NCBI GenBank assembly: GCA_022453515.1
Contig: JAJNNY010000076.1
Coordinates: forward strand, 1-64,000
Length of the DNA stretch: 64,000 bases
Source of the DNA: Astrocystis sublimbata
Taxonomy: Eukaryota > Ascomycota > Sordariomycetes > Xylariales > Xylariaceae
Direction of reading: 5' to 3'
Positions 1 to 8,686 of this stretch are shown here, piece after piece. The notes below the pieces were generated by a model. It did no database searches and was not told the origin of the DNA. It was given only the letters and a program-made list of their open reading frames with translations. The translations under genes and the position numbers were made by a program. Numbering within the stretch: the stretch's first letter is position 1; each line of letters opens with the position of its first letter.

Positions 1-127
1 ATCTGGATCGTGGTGGTTTCGGTGGCAGGGATGATATTTCCTGCGAGGGTCTCTAGCCGAGGGAATTGTGCCGCTTTGCATCCCTATATGGTCTGTCAGC
101 ATCCCATGCCTGGGGGTGTGGTATGTG

Positions 128-487
128 TCATCCAGTCACTCCCTGCAGTTCACCAAATAGTCTGGTCATCGCAACTGAAAAGTTTACCTGGGAAATATCG
201 CTATTTGCCACTTGAACCATATCCTCGAGGCATTCCAGCAAGCCTCCCACGAGATCTTCGTGTGAATCGTAGAGTAGGTCGAAGCGCCAGTCCGTCAACT
301 GCATGGCCAGACATGGATTCAAGCAATTGATCCAGAATTCTCGATGATATCTCTTCAGCGGCTGTAATGTTTTTGCAATCGCATTTGGCATTTGACAGAG
401 AACGGATTCTAGTAGTCGGAGCCGCCTTAGTTGTGGCGCGGACTTCTTAGGAACCGGCGCCGCCGCAGATAGTTCTTCCAACGCCAT
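128..487 (-). CDS. hypothetical protein, 119 aa, possibly an N-terminal fragment
   Basis: The start is the ATG whose complement lies at 485-487. The open frame continues upstream to 604, but without another good ATG near its beginning. The protein is helical and Leu-rich, with alternating basic and acidic residues (RRLRLLESVL near residue 22, WRFDLLYDSHEDL near 66), and has no signal peptide. I recall similar text in N-terminal regions of large fungal proteins but cannot name the family. It diverges from the gasdermin-like gene starting at 708, with about 220 bp between them. A possible donor (CAG|GTAAAC, minus strand near 186-191) and acceptor (near 95) exist, but joining them meets a stop in phase 0, so I kept the simple ORF. 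It may be a remnant or the first exon of a gene leaving the window. Function unknown. Confidence 0.35.
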   Translation of the reverse strand: MALEELSAAAPVPKKSAPQLRRLRLLESVLCQMPNAIAKTLQPLKRYHREFWINCLNPCLAMQLTDWRFDLLYDSHEDLVGGLLECLEDMVQVANSDISQVNFSVAMTRLFGELQGVTG

Positions 488-707
488 GATAGTAAAGACT
501 TCGGTTGATCCAAATGGTTCAAGAAAGCATCCCCCCTCAAGTTGGGGGCTGTCAATGCAACGCCACTTCATATAACTGCAAATTTCCAGCCATTGGCTGT
601 GCAAGCGCCTTCATGTCAATTCCCTTCTTTCATGATATTACCGCTCAAGGAAGTCTGAATAGAGATACCACGCATATTCTTTATGGTTGATTTATGGATC
701 ATCGGCT

Positions 708-1601
708 ATGGCTTCGAAGCGCAAGTCCTATTTGCTAGCCCCGTCATGGGAGCTAGAGCCATCAGAAGTCACACTTGGAAGCGTCATCGCAAGTGTCAAC
801 TCTCCGCAGAAGGCCTTGATGACGGGAAACCTGTCAACTATGATAAACACCAATATACACATTCAGGAAGCCAAGGATTGCTCAGGGAAAGTAAAGGACG
901 GTAACGAATGGGGCATTGGGCTGTTCGCAACTTTCGTCCGCATGATCAGTGCCGGCGGTACAGCATCCTACTCCTCGAAATCATCATTAGAGATCGAGTA
1001 CTCTTGCGTGCCGATGCAAACGCGGAGGCTCACCCTACTGCCTGAGTTCGTCGCGGAGATCGCGGCTGATCTGAATGTCAAGTCCCATTTCAAAATTGGC
1101 GGTATAGGCGCCAAGGCTTTCATAGTCACTGGCGTCAAGATCGCCGAGGGGTTTACAATTACCACGACCGAAGGTGCAGAGGTTGACACAAACATTCATA
1201 TCGGTGCCGAACTGCCTGCAGCTCAGATCATGATAGGACCCAAAGCTAAAGTCAATCCGATAAAATATCAGACACACACAGCAACGCTTGATGGCCCCGT
1301 CGTCTTTGCCTTCCAGGTTGAGAAGCTTCGAGTGAACAGAAAGGGTCAGGCAAGCAACAAGGAATACATCCGTGGAGCTATGCTCGAACATAAGCATGAG
1401 GATATCGAGTACGTGATTGAAGTGGCCGATAAGGACCTGGACGACGACGACCTCCTCAATATTGGTGTGGAGTCTTGTGATGGGCTAGATGAGAATGGTG
1501 AGGGATGTCGTATTATGATACCGGCTACTAAAATGAACAGAAGTCTCGACGGTGTGAAGTATTGCCAGACATTGCCAGTTACCACCACTGGTAATGAATA
1601 G
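708..1601 (+). CDS. fungal gasdermin-like (RCD-1/HET-Q1 type) protein, tentative
   Basis: Single-exon ORF of 297 aa. The open frame extends upstream to 687 but only with a TTG, so the first ATG (708) is taken. No signal peptide and no transmembrane helix are seen. The N-terminus (SYLLAPSWELEP, then LGSVIASV) and the central AFIVTGVKIAEG segment match how I remember fungal gasdermin-like proteins and related roughly 300-aa fungal proteins. In Neurospora RCD-1 and Podospora HET-Q1 such proteins perforate membranes during heterokaryon incompatibility. Beyond about residue 240 comes a very acidic stretch (DKDLDDDDLL) and a short tail with three cysteines, which could be the inhibitory tail that is cleaved off in HET-Q1. 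No protease gene, the usual partner, is visible on the right; the left side is cut by the window edge. The assignment rests on motif resemblance only. Confidence 0.45.
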   Translation: MASKRKSYLLAPSWELEPSEVTLGSVIASVNSPQKALMTGNLSTMINTNIHIQEAKDCSGKVKDGNEWGIGLFATFVRMISAGGTASYSSKSSLEIEYSCVPMQTRRLTLLPEFVAEIAADLNVKSHFKIGGIGAKAFIVTGVKIAEGFTITTTEGAEVDTNIHIGAELPAAQIMIGPKAKVNPIKYQTHTATLDGPVVFAFQVEKLRVNRKGQASNKEYIRGAMLEHKHEDIEYVIEVADKDLDDDDLLNIGVESCDGLDENGEGCRIMIPATKMNRSLDGVKYCQTLPVTTTGNE

Positions 1602-2161
1602 CGGTGAGTGGGATACCTGGATGCCTGGATTGGCGAATAACCTGATACGGCTCATCAAGGTACCGTTGTTTCTTTCTTGTTATTGGTATTGTTCAGTAAA
1701 ACATCGGAAGGGCTATAGTCCCCCGCCTTCGACTTTCTTCGTCGTATATGGCGAGGCATATCCTCTGGAACTTACTTTAGGTAGGTAGCTATGGTACACA
1801 TACGTGTGGTATTTATAGAAGCTTTTGAGGGGGGAGATATATAGCCGCATGTACTGCTTTCTCATCTTTCTTGATGACATAACAAATAATTTACCTATCT
1901 CAGGCTTTCGCAAAACGTTTCTAGAAATCCTTATGACTATCTCGGGCATGTAGGTTAAGCATCTATATGCAAACAACAATAAGCAACAATCGTTGGCCGA
2001 CTGCTAATTAGTTCCTCATTGGCGGAATTCGCCGCTGCTACCTGGGCGGGGTAAGGTAAGACATACATCAGCCCTGACTTCAGCTTACGAAGTTAAGGGA
2101 AGCGTCAGCCTACACCATATCGCTTGCGGGTATTGGCAGACATAGTCCAAAAATCCGTGCA
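1602..2161. other. intergenic, no gene seen
   Basis: Between the gasdermin-like gene and the C2H2 gene. It contains a TAGGTAGGTAG run near 1780-1790 and otherwise only short frames without convincing starts. It should hold the C2H2 promoter. Confidence 0.5.
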
Positions 2162-3984
2162 ATGGCCTCGTCTTCGCAGAACCTCGAGGCGACGCTTGGG
2201 GACGATGTTATTGCAGACACGGCTGAAAGGGCACGCCAGCTTCTCCTCTGCTGCCAAGAGATCACCGACGAGATCCCTCGGAAATTGGCATCGACCCAGC
2301 TGGCCCGCTTCAACCTGTGGGCTTCCAACATTGGAGTCTTTGCAGCTCGACATGCATCGCTCAGTTACAGGCTGCGCACAGCTCTCTCTGTCAAAACCGC
2401 TGTTGAAGGAAACCTTGACATACTCTGCAAATATCTTCTGACCAGTGAGCCAACTTCAATTCTGCCGAGAGATTTCATGCTGTGGTTGACGTTTCGACTT
2501 AATTAGCACTTAAGGCATTTCCTCACTTAGCCGAGGATGAGTTCAATGCTTTTTTCGACACTACTCTATCGCAGGTCTCCATATTTGGTGACAACTTATT
2601 GCAAAAGTCAACATCCCATGTTGATGTGAGAACAAGGCAACTAGAACTCGTCGAAGCCAGGATCACCGTTCTGCACCAATTATCGCTCGCCATTCGAAGG
2701 GCGAGTAGTCGCAACACCTTGTTAACCATTCCGAGACTCCTTGACTTTGACGCGGAATATACTTTTCTCCCTGGAGAACGCAGAGAGGATGGCTCTGTTT
2801 CAAAACCCCCCGTTGCTATTAGTAACTTTCGGTTTGATATCACAGCTGACTTTGAGGAGTTCGTCCGAAGAGCTTTGACGTCTAGATGGCTTCAACTTCG
2901 CCCAAGTAGCGAAGACGATCTCGACGAACATCAAAAGAGCTACCAGCAAACGCTTCTTGAACGCTGTGTGACGACTGTCTCGAGACGCCGACGCCAACTG
3001 GCGTACTTCCGTGCCCATCAGAACCGTCTCGAACAAAAGGCCACGAAAGGTTATGTGTCTCTAACACGCGCAGATACAAAGCTCAAACAGGAAGATGGTA
3101 TACAACAAACAGGACCACCTGATATGTTCCAAGGCCTCGATCTCAGTGTAAGCCGGTCAGCCATGTTTGCTCACGAGCCTGTTGACGCCACGAATGCAGA
3201 GACGGTCGTCTCAGAGTTCGTCCCGTCAAACTTTAAGATGCCCTTACCGAGCGCAGCGCCTTCGTCGATTGCCTCAACAATCGCTGGTAGAGGTTTTCAA
3301 GATGGCAGTACATTTGATGTACCGCCGCCGCCAAAGCTGGACGAACAAGAGAAAGAGAAGGAGTGTCCCTATTGCTATCTAGTGTTGCCGGCCAAGACGT
3401 TCTCGACGCAGAAAAAGGCAAAACGGTGGGAGAGACACCTTTTAGAAGATCTACAGCCATACGTTTGTCTGTTCGTGAACTGCAATATGCCTGGAAAAAC
3501 TTATTCGTCTTTCAAGGCCTGGCAAGCCCATCTCGACCAACCTCACTATCACAGTTGGCACTGCAGATTGCACCCAAAGAACGTCAGCAGCAGTACTGAC
3601 AATAATGGGCAATTCACATTCGGAACTTTGCTCAAATTCCAAAGTCATCTTAAGATCTTTCATCCGAACCTTGAAAAATTGTCAGCCGACGACTCGCCAC
3701 AATACGAGCATCAGCTAGCGGTCTTGCCGCAGTGGTGCTTTGTCTGCTTCGATACTTTCTCAGAAACCGCCGCCCTGTTGCAGCACATGGCCAATCATTT
3801 TAAGGCTATGTCAGTGTTGGCGCTGCCTTGGCGGGATGATATTGGGGACGAGGAGACGGTGGCAAGCGATGAGGCCATCAATGAGGACGCTACCAATTCA
3901 AACCAAGATATTCAATTGACTGACCTCGCTGCTATTAATCTTGGAGAGGAAACGAATAAGACAATGGAGGGATCAGCCAAATAA
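2162..3984 (+). CDS. multi-C2H2 zinc-finger protein
   Basis: Two exons, 2162-2444 and 2507-3984, give 586 aa. The 62-nt intron has a GTGAGC donor and a TTAG acceptor and keeps the frame. Residues 1-200 are helical and resemble the N-terminal domain of a large fungal C2H2 family of unknown function. A basic stretch (SRRRRQ) follows. From about residue 345 come several Cys/His modules: CPYC, YVCLFVNC followed by two His, WHCRLH with HLKIFH, and WCFVCF with HMANH. These are probably three or four zinc fingers binding DNA or protein. The C-terminus is acidic. I recall such genes near NLR and incompatibility genes, which fits the neighbouring gasdermin-like gene, but no functional link is shown here. 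After the TAA at 3982-3984 the frame stays open (next entry). Confidence 0.8.
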
Positions 3985-4444
3985 CTTGAATCGCAAGAGT
4001 TTGCCTCTTTGCTTTTGACCACCAATAAAAAGTTCAATGCTAGCCAGGGTCACTCGCGTTGCTTAGAATGGAGCAGGAATTCATCTACCGTTGATGCTGA
4101 ATTGGAGAGGAGTGCCTCAAGCAATCTTGAGCACGAAAGCCAGCCGCCTGAACACGGCAAGAAGGACCAGCATCCGAGAGATAGCAAACCGAACTACCCA
4201 AATTTACGTGGCGGATTTGGTGGATTTGGCGGACCTGGCGGATATGGCGGATATGACGGATATGACGGAGGCCCGTCCCCGTGGGGTTGGAACTGTGTAA
4301 GTGACTAGTTACTCATGGTAGAAGTGAAAGTGCTAACAAAATCAGTGCAACTGCAGTTTTGGAAATTTAAGTTATACTTACAACATGTACTGTGACTCTT
4401 GCTATCACTATCGATGCTCTAATTGTCGAGTCTATCCGGCTTAG
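3985..4444 (+). pseudogene. glycine-rich zinc-ribbon tail in frame after the C2H2 stop
   Basis: Immediately after the TAA ending the C2H2 protein the same frame stays open to 4296. It then continues across a clean 49-nt intron (GTAAGT at 4297, ATCAG at 4341-4345) to a TAG at 4442-4444. The segment has no in-frame ATG, so it cannot be expressed alone. It encodes a polar linker, a Gly-rich tract (GGFGGFGGPGGYGGYDG) and, across the splice, a Cys module WNC-CNC ... YCDSCYH..C..C. That module matches zinc ribbons common at the C-termini of fungal proteins of unknown function. Intron placement and Cys pattern argue that it is or was coding. Options are a nonsense mutation that shortened the upstream gene, stop-codon readthrough, or an unrecognised splice around the TAA. 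Confidence 0.55.
4210..4269 (+). repeat. short GGCGGATTT/GGCGGATAT tandem repeat
   Basis: Degenerate 9-bp units (GGCGGATTT, GGTGGATTT, GGCGGACCT, GGCGGATAT) repeat about six times and encode the Gly/Phe/Tyr-rich tract of the zinc-ribbon tail. Such tracts change length easily by slippage; the 9-bp unit keeps the frame. Confidence 0.8.
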
Positions 4445-5138
4445 CGAGCGGTGGGAGATGGCCTGCGGACACATTGGTTCTGTTCGACTCTATTCTACGA
4501 GTGCACACTGAGCGTTCGATGCTCTCTGTCTTGCTCAGATTTACATTCCCTTTCCTGCAATTGAACAATTTTATGGTCCAAGCTGTTAATGGGTCCCTGC
4601 CACACGGCTGAATTCAAAAGAAAGCATATGTCGCATCAGTCCTGCCCTCAACTGAATATATCGTTTCGTACAAACAAGAAAATTCGAGCACCCAAGCTGC
4701 TGGGAATTGCCTTTGAAACACGCCGAGAGGCTCAATCATGTTAACTATCGCATTGAACTTCAATTTCTAACCTTGGTCCTCGATGTAGCGCTCCTCAATG
4801 CCGGGCTTGACAATCCCAGATACGAGAAGTCTTCTCTTGAGTGGGAGATTATGATTACTATAAACAGATATCCTGTCAATAGCTACGATGGCTGTACTGC
4901 TTCTCCATTCACTGCACGCCAGTTTATCGCAAGCAGATAGGCTGCATATTACGTCCATCCTGCCCTAGTGGCATTGCCTCAATTAACATAAACTCCGTAT
5001 TGTGCCTAAGCCGGCTAAATCATCACAGGCCATACTTCGTCCAATAAATACAAAACAACATGGGGGAAACAGATGCTTCAAATCTATCAGACAATCATAT
5101 TGTCACTAACTTGCCCTCCAACTCCATTGCGAAAGAAC
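4445..5138. other. intergenic, no gene seen
   Basis: No frame with a supported start, family motif or splice pattern was found. The right end contains an upstream in-frame ATG (5073) that could extend the next gene by 22 residues. Confidence 0.5.
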
Positions 5139-5780
5139 ATGATGGCAAGTTGGGTGTTCCCTCTGATTATTGCCGTTCACCTACTCTGTGTTCAATGCTC
5201 GCCAGAGCCACCGATTACGACAACAACGACAACGACAACAACATCCTGCACGTCAGAAAATACATCCTGGAAAGTTACTGACTTTGAATGGCGCACGGGA
5301 TACGTCGTATGGTCATACCCCACGGGTGGTGGCCCAGCACCCCCACCACCACCGATCCAATTCTATACATGTGGCGAGGCAATGCTACGAATGAACATCA
5401 CAACAATGATCGGCAGCGATGCCATCGAGTCTAGCTCTCCAAACGTCAAGGGGCATGTGATTGAGTGCGTCGAGCAGACTAACGATGCAAAACTGGCCAA
5501 TTTGACCGACATGGCGGACTACAACCCAGGGCCAGAGGGTCCTCCACCAGCAAGCCCGCATTGGTTTACGTGCGACATGAAAAACCAGCTATTTATATTT
5601 CTCAGCGGAGCTGTTGACCCATGGCTTAGCACCAGTCTATCAAGCAACTTGACTACCAAGATTCGAATGGATCCGGTGAAATTGACACTCGAAATTGAAC
5701 AGAGATGGGCGGACAACGATAGAGGATCTAGGTATACTTTGTCATATTATCCCTCAACGCATAACTGCGACGACGAATGA
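5139..5780 (+). CDS. secreted cysteine-containing protein, effector-like
   Basis: Product of 213 aa from the ATG at 5139. An earlier in-frame ATG at 5073 would add 22 residues, but the 5139 start puts a clean signal peptide at the N-terminus (MMASW, then a hydrophobic core, cleavage near VQCS). A short Thr run follows (ITTTTTTTTT), then a globular part with five cysteines (SCTS, YTCGE, IECVE, FTCDM, HNCDD) and a Pro-rich insert (PAPPPPP). The WKVTDF segment near the start and an LEIEQRW segment near the end recall the AA1-like/Alt a 1 beta-barrel layout, but this is weak. No enzyme motif. Most likely a small extracellular protein. It is single-exon and isolated; function unknown. Confidence 0.65.
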   Translation: MMASWVFPLIIAVHLLCVQCSPEPPITTTTTTTTTSCTSENTSWKVTDFEWRTGYVVWSYPTGGGPAPPPPPIQFYTCGEAMLRMNITTMIGSDAIESSSPNVKGHVIECVEQTNDAKLANLTDMADYNPGPEGPPPASPHWFTCDMKNQLFIFLSGAVDPWLSTSLSSNLTTKIRMDPVKLTLEIEQRWADNDRGSRYTLSYYPSTHNCDDE

Positions 5781-6438
5781 ACTGACGGTGCTGGCTTTTC
5801 GCTATCCGTAGCTGTGCGGTCGCGGGTCTTGTTCATCTACCCCCCCTGACGTGTCGGGAGCGCACCGCTCTTGAGCCTGACGCAAACTTTCTCATCAACT
5901 CGCCCGTTATGCATGGGTTTGGGTACGGCGCCCAGGTGTTGAATGGGAGTGTGTGCACTGGGCCAGATTTCAGAGTCTATAGACAGTGACTGTCGGAAAT
6001 GACGAGCAGCAGCCCCCAGTATCGATATTAAGAAATAGACATGTTGAAGATGATAAAAATTGTTGAAACACCCCGTCCTGCATTCCTGATCGGACTACTA
6101 TTGGTATTCTGGCATGTCCACTGCCTATGGTGACACACGCAACGACGTGAGATAGTGTCAGCCAATCAGTGTGCGAAGCAAGAGTCCCTTACACATCCCT
6201 TGCTTGTTGATTTCCCCTATCCCTGCGATTGTGTCTATGGACTTGTTACAAACAGAGGCAAATATTTTCCGATCGTTTTCATCCCAACGCTCATACTCTC
6301 CTTATCCAAAGTAACATTCAATGTTCCATTAAGCACAGCCAACTCTGTCACTCTTGTTGTCACATCGCGAAAAGGAACAAAGGTGATTTTAACTTCTCAG
6401 AGCGACTCAACTTGGAAACTCTCTAATTATGTAAACAG
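5781..6438. other. intergenic, no gene seen
   Basis: Promoter-side region of the hydrolase at 6439. An in-frame TAA at 6424-6426 precedes that ATG, which supports the chosen start. No other feature recognised. Confidence 0.5.
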
Positions 6439-8148
6439 ATGTCTCACACAAGACAGCAAGTGGTTGAGAGGCTGGTTAGGCTTGACCGTACCATCGAGTC
6501 AATAATTGCCGTGACAGGCGCCCCGTCAGTATCGATAGGAGTTGCATACAAGGGTGAGAGCATTTTCGAATGGAACTCTGGATTCAAGGATACGACGAAA
6601 GATATACCGCCCGACTCTGATACGGTGTACGGAATCGGATCAATTTCCAAAGTCTTCACAGCATCTGCTATCGGTATCCTTGTAGACGACGGCGCACTCG
6701 ACTGGTCCACTCCAGTTCGCGACATCCTACCTGAATTCCATAATAGCAGTCAATTTGTTACAGACGAGCTTACAGTGGAAGATCTCTTGTCCCACCGTGC
6801 CGGCATGGCCAACTCGAACGAATGGTGGTACGGTGCTGATGGAGAGTTGCTTTTCGAAAAGAGCGAGACAATGGATTTCATCAATGCGTTGAAACCAACC
6901 TCATCTCCTTGCTACCGCTACAATTATAGTAACTGGAACTTTGCCATCCTGGGAAAAGTCATTGAAGAGTTGACTGGCGATTCGTATGGCGATTACATCA
7001 AGTGGAACCTGCTTGAACCGTTGGGCTTAAATCGCACCTCTGCAACACACAAATTCGGCGATGACAAGAACGTGGCTCTTCCTTATGCCGTTCTTGATGA
7101 TTTATCGGCCTACCAGCTCCCAATGCCAAAATGTGAAGATGACACCATCTTTGCATCAGCACAGGGGATACAGAGCACCGTCAGTGACTTACTCAAATAT
7201 TCCCAAGCTCTGATTTCGGCGTACCACGATCAACTAGAAACTGCACAGACATCGTCCACTCAGTCCCCCTTGAAGAATGTGGTCAAACAGTTCAGCGCGC
7301 ACACACATCGTGGGAGCCCGTCCATGTTTGAAAAAGCATACTGTCTGGGCATGCATCGACACCAGCTACCCAATCAGTTTGCCGGTCTCGGCTGCAACTC
7401 CATGTTCGTGGACCAGATGCCAGTGCTTGCTCCAGGCGACAGTGCAAGCTTGGTTCTATCTCACGGCGGTAGCCTTGCCGGGTATACAACTTTAATGCCA
7501 TTGTTGCCCGAGATTGACTGCTCCATGGTCGTGCTGGTCAACTCCATCGGGTTGGGTGATCCCGCAGGATGGATCAATCAGCTTCTCATCGAGACAGTTC
7601 TCGACTCATCATCACCGAATGACTACGTGGCCCTTGCAAAGGAGGCTGCGATCAATCACGCATCGAGTTTCTCAACAATCATGAAGGGGCTTCAAAAAGC
7701 TTGCAAAACTGCCCCTCCTCCTAGGCCACTTCGAGACTATGTCGGGACGTACCAGGATTCACACCGAAACTTTTTCGTCGACATAACGCTCGAGGAAGGC
7801 TCTGAGATGCAACTTCGGATCTCATTTCAGGGTCGAAAGTCCCAGAGTTGGTCTCTGAAATATCACCAGGACGACACATTTCTGTGTTTCCAGACTTCTT
7901 TCAACGATCTGGCAAAAAGAGTCCTGTTTACGTTCTTCGATGAGGACTATTTTCGGTTCACTTTCAAGGGTGAAGTGTCTGGAAGGACCAAACTTTTCTG
8001 GGTGCACGATGGGAGTCTTCCTGCAGACGAACAATTCTTTGTGAAGGCGGCCGGCGACTCTGTTCATCGACCGATTCTAAGTACATATGAGCTTCCTATC
8101 CCGAAGACCGAGACTACTGCTCCAGAGCCGTGCAAATCGTCCAGATAG
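6439..8148 (+). CDS. class C beta-lactamase-like serine hydrolase
   Basis: Single-exon gene of 569 aa; an in-frame stop lies 12 nt upstream of the ATG. The N-terminal 400 residues are a beta-lactamase/transpeptidase-like domain. It has the SxxK nucleophile motif S68-I-S-K71, the YxN motif Y163-S-N165, and an HGG at 342-344 standing for the KTG/HxG box. The segment from about residue 425 (YVGTYQD, then beta-rich) resembles the C-terminal lipocalin-like domain often fused to these enzymes. No signal peptide is seen, so it is probably cytosolic. Fungal members include esterases, acyltransferases of the LovD type and uncharacterised hydrolases; substrate cannot be told from sequence. All three catalytic motifs are intact. 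Confidence 0.9.
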   Translation: MSHTRQQVVERLVRLDRTIESIIAVTGAPSVSIGVAYKGESIFEWNSGFKDTTKDIPPDSDTVYGIGSISKVFTASAIGILVDDGALDWSTPVRDILPEFHNSSQFVTDELTVEDLLSHRAGMANSNEWWYGADGELLFEKSETMDFINALKPTSSPCYRYNYSNWNFAILGKVIEELTGDSYGDYIKWNLLEPLGLNRTSATHKFGDDKNVALPYAVLDDLSAYQLPMPKCEDDTIFASAQGIQSTVSDLLKYSQALISAYHDQLETAQTSSTQSPLKNVVKQFSAHTHRGSPSMFEKAYCLGMHRHQLPNQFAGLGCNSMFVDQMPVLAPGDSASLVLSHGGSLAGYTTLMPLLPEIDCSMVVLVNSIGLGDPAGWINQLLIETVLDSSSPNDYVALAKEAAINHASSFSTIMKGLQKACKTAPPPRPLRDYVGTYQDSHRNFFVDITLEEGSEMQLRISFQGRKSQSWSLKYHQDDTFLCFQTSFNDLAKRVLFTFFDEDYFRFTFKGEVSGRTKLFWVHDGSLPADEQFFVKAAGDSVHRPILSTYELPIPKTETTAPEPCKSSR

Positions 8149-8686
8149 ATAGATTGTGGAGATGGGTGAATCATTGCAGATGGAATGTATCCAAGGAGGG
8201 TGTTGGGCGCATCGAGTCGGGGTACGCGAGTCATGGCGACAATAGCCAATCGCAGGATAAGACCTAGGACTTCCGCAGTTAAGGTCAGTTTTCAAATATA
8301 GCAGTAATTGCATTCATGTATTGAATGAGGAGTTCGAACTTTGAGAGTGATTGAACTCGGGGATAAAAGAACCTCTATGATGCTCGACAGTTCGACTGAT
8401 TGAATCTTATCTTGGAGCTCTGTCGGCTTGGCAAGAAAGTTGGGGTAATGCTGGCCAAAGCGTTTCGCGATCGCATCTCCACGGTGACTCCACCTCTCAG
8501 AGTCTCAGTGACACTTGCCATCGTCCGCATCAGTCCTGGTTGCTGAACTATTACATCTTACTTTCTACGAAACATCGCGTGAAGCGTCCGAATCGATTTC
8601 TTTGACGTGATCATCAATGAAACACCAATCGAAGTGAAAACGCGACCGCAGAACCCGCATACAGTTCGTTGCTTGACAATGACAAC
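8149..8686. other. intergenic, presumed promoter of the DUF885 gene
   Basis: No gene seen. The region lies between the hydrolase stop and the DUF885 start and contains nothing recognised as a defined site. Confidence 0.5.

Noticed and set aside
10..330. Plus-strand frame of 106 codons at the left edge
   Set aside because: Starts at GTG, lies antisense to the better-looking minus-strand ORF and shows no motif.
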